NCBI GenBank assembly: GCA_964450755.1
Contig: CAYVDJ010000010.1
Location: 1 to 34,243, forward strand
Direction: 5' to 3'
Source of the DNA: JAADDG01 sp964450755
GTDB taxonomy: Bacteria; Campylobacterota; Campylobacteria; Campylobacterales; JAADDG01
DNA: 34,243 nucleotides
In this document: positions 32,773 to 34,243 of the stretch, piece after piece
Numbering within the stretch: position 1 is the first letter of the stretch
Layout: every line of letters begins with the position of its first letter
The notes under the pieces: generated by a model
Databases searched by the model: none
The model's input: the letters and a program-made list of their open reading frames with translations, nothing else
Told to the model about the DNA's origin: nothing
Position numbers and translations under genes: made by a program

Positions 32773-34219
32773 ACAGACGCTTATATTTTTACTCTCAACA
32801 TTTTCGGCTGCCGTTTTTATGTTGGTAACAGGGCAGTATATAGCAGGTGGTATAATTTTGACTTTGGGATTTACAGGGCTTTTTATCCCTTCAAACACTA
32901 CTCAAAACTGTGATAAGATTTTCAATGATCCGCTGATAAAACAGATCAGAGATGTTTTGGTAAAAGCAGGAAGCGGAAATCTCTCCCATCGCGTTACAAA
33001 TATAGCCGATGATCATGTATTGGTCGGTGTTGCGTGGGGAATAAACGATATGCTCGATCAGGTTGAACAGATGATGAGAGATATAAAAGCCTCCATTGTA
33101 GAAGCCGGTAAAGGTAATGATAAAAGGATCATATTTCAAGACGGTTATAAAGGTGATTTTCAAGCCGCCTGTCCAAATCTGAATATGGCTTTGAGCGCTA
33201 TAGCCGAATCATACAAAACAAAAATGAGAGGGGAACTTGGAGATATTTTCCAAAAAAACAGCGGAGGTATAAAAACGGGACTCAATATTATTCAGGACGA
33301 TATAACAAAAAATGTTGAAATCATAAAAAATATTACCGATTCAACCGTAAAAACTGCAAATGATGCCAAAAACAGCGAAATAACGGTCAATCAAATTGTT
33401 TCCAAACTTGATCATCTAATAGAGCTTATATCCAACAGCAATAGTGCCATATCTTTGTTAAATGAAAGAACTCTGGAAATCTCAGCTGTCATCAATCTGA
33501 TAAAAGATATAGCCGATCAAACCAATCTTTTGGCTTTAAATGCCGCTATCGAAGCTGCAAGAGCAGGTGAACACGGAAGAGGATTTGCCGTTGTTGCCGA
33601 TGAAGTGAGGCATCTTGCCGAGAGAACCCAAAAGGCAACTCAGGAAATTGCCGTTACGATACAGACTCTCCAGCAGGAATCAAACAATATTCAGGCAAAT
33701 TCGCAGGAGATAACACAAATAGCGGAAGATTCACAAAACAGTGTGCAAGATTTCAAAGAGACTTTAAGTTCATTTGCTCTTTCAGCAAAATTTTCTGAAA
33801 AATATGCAAAATATATCAGAGATTCTCTGTTTGCTACTCTTGTAAAAGTGGATCATATCATTTTTAAATCCGAATCCTATACTACCGTTTTAAATGAAAG
33901 AGAAAATATGATTGATTATTTTGGTGATCATAACTCCTGTAGGATGGGTAAATGGTACAATACTATCGGAAAAGAATTTTTCAGACATACAAAAGCCTAT
34001 CAGGAGATCGAGCCGTATCATAAAATAGTCCATGATATGACTCTAAAAACCATACCCTGCGCAAAAACAAAAAGTTGCCTTTTCCCTGAAAACAAAAAGA
34101 AAATTATAGATAATTTTGCAAATATGGAAGAGGCAAGCAGTAAAATGTTTGTTTTGTTAAATCAAATGGTGGAAGAGGCAAATCAGGAGATTAAAGAGAG
34201 AGAACTTGAATATGCTTAA
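32741..34219 (+). CDS. Chemoreceptor (MCP) with poly-HAMP-like region and C-terminal CZB zinc domain
   Basis: Two adjacent membrane segments (about 12-30 and 33-50) have almost no periplasmic loop, so sensing must be internal. HAMP-like repeats lie at about 60-160. The signalling hairpin tip is intact (IKDIADQTNLLALNAAIEAARAGEHGRGFAVVADEVR, about 254-290). The C-terminal chemoreceptor zinc-binding (CZB) domain has the 3-His/1-Cys ligand set: H372, C400 (CRMGKW), H427 and H431 (YHKIVH). A further Cys pair (C440, C446) follows. There is no CheR/CheB docking pentapeptide. It is overlapped by the PAS gene, which likely supplies the redox input, as CetB does for CetA. The ATG has GGGAG 6 bases upstream. 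Confidence 0.92.
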   Translation: MTNLFSAFSNKQTLIFLLSTFSAAVFMLVTGQYIAGGIILTLGFTGLFIPSNTTQNCDKIFNDPLIKQIRDVLVKAGSGNLSHRVTNIADDHVLVGVAWGINDMLDQVEQMMRDIKASIVEAGKGNDKRIIFQDGYKGDFQAACPNLNMALSAIAESYKTKMRGELGDIFQKNSGGIKTGLNIIQDDITKNVEIIKNITDSTVKTANDAKNSEITVNQIVSKLDHLIELISNSNSAISLLNERTLEISAVINLIKDIADQTNLLALNAAIEAARAGEHGRGFAVVADEVRHLAERTQKATQEIAVTIQTLQQESNNIQANSQEITQIAEDSQNSVQDFKETLSSFALSAKFSEKYAKYIRDSLFATLVKVDHIIFKSESYTTVLNERENMIDYFGDHNSCRMGKWYNTIGKEFFRHTKAYQEIEPYHKIVHDMTLKTIPCAKTKSCLFPENKKKIIDNFANMEEASSKMFVLLNQMVEEANQEIKERELEYA

Positions 34220-34240
34220 TGCGGTTTTTTTACCGCATTA
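34217..34240 (+). terminator. Hairpin overlapping the chemoreceptor stop codon
   Basis: A perfect 8-bp stem (TAATGCGG at 34217-34224 and CCGCATTA at 34233-34240) has a T-rich loop and contains the stop codon in its 5' arm. The window ends 3 bases later, so a following U-tract cannot be seen. Confidence 0.6.
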
Positions 34241-34243
34241 AGA

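Noticed and set aside
1..34243. CRISPR array, insertion sequence or prophage
   Set aside because: No regularly spaced repeats, transposase, integrase or phage structural genes were seen.

Overview
The window is a compact, AT-rich chromosomal segment of a member of the Campylobacterota (epsilonproteobacteria). Several features point there: the peptidyl-prolyl isomerase/ftsA/ftsZ order, pglF-pglE of UDP-diNAc-bacillosamine synthesis, promoters that are mostly extended -10 boxes (TGnTATAAT) with no clear -35, and many TTG/GTG starts. The genus cannot be fixed from this stretch. I see no insertion sequence, phage, CRISPR array or plasmid gene, and no gene-free stretch above about 185 bases.

Layout. 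(1) 1-2390: a small unknown gene and a large exported protein of unknown fold whose linker carries seven bacterial N-glycosylation sequons. It converges on pglF. (2) 2380-11667, minus strand: pglF, pglE, dnaE, a STAS/receiver-like/STAS/CheX signalling protein, an HDOD protein, and a lone VasI/TagO-type exported protein. (3) 11795-16414, minus: ftsZ, ftsA, a PpiD/SurA-like membrane chaperone and the cyclophilin ppiB. (4) 16598-20075, plus: a class I aminotransferase, an OmpA-family protein, and a membrane-anchored coiled-coil protein. (5) 20110-20814: an MTH1187-type thiamine-binding protein, a small charged protein, and tRNA-Pro(GGG), whose 3' end overlaps that small gene. (6) 20871-24525, plus: a Cys-rich protein, cobD, cobQ and cbiB, all overlapping, forming a late cobalamin (aminopropanol arm) operon. 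(7) 24522-30455: bioA, a DUF4214 exported protein, and two paralogous TPR-GT9-like genes flanking a FUN14/YjdF membrane pair. (8) 30526-34219, plus: SPFH plus zinc-ribbon genes, then a PAS protein overlapping a chemoreceptor with a C-terminal zinc-binding (CZB) domain.

How the genes work together. The strongest thread is protein N-glycosylation. pglF and pglE make the 4-amino sugar precursor of bacillosamine. Two exported proteins in the same window carry multiple D/E-x-N-x-S/T acceptor sites: the 665-aa protein has seven and the PpiD-like protein has three. A second thread is chemotaxis and sensory control, in the CheX/HDOD pair and the PAS/CZB-receptor pair. The latter resembles the bipartite CetB/CetA energy-taxis system and may have a sigma-54 promoter. 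Cell division and envelope folding form the conserved core.
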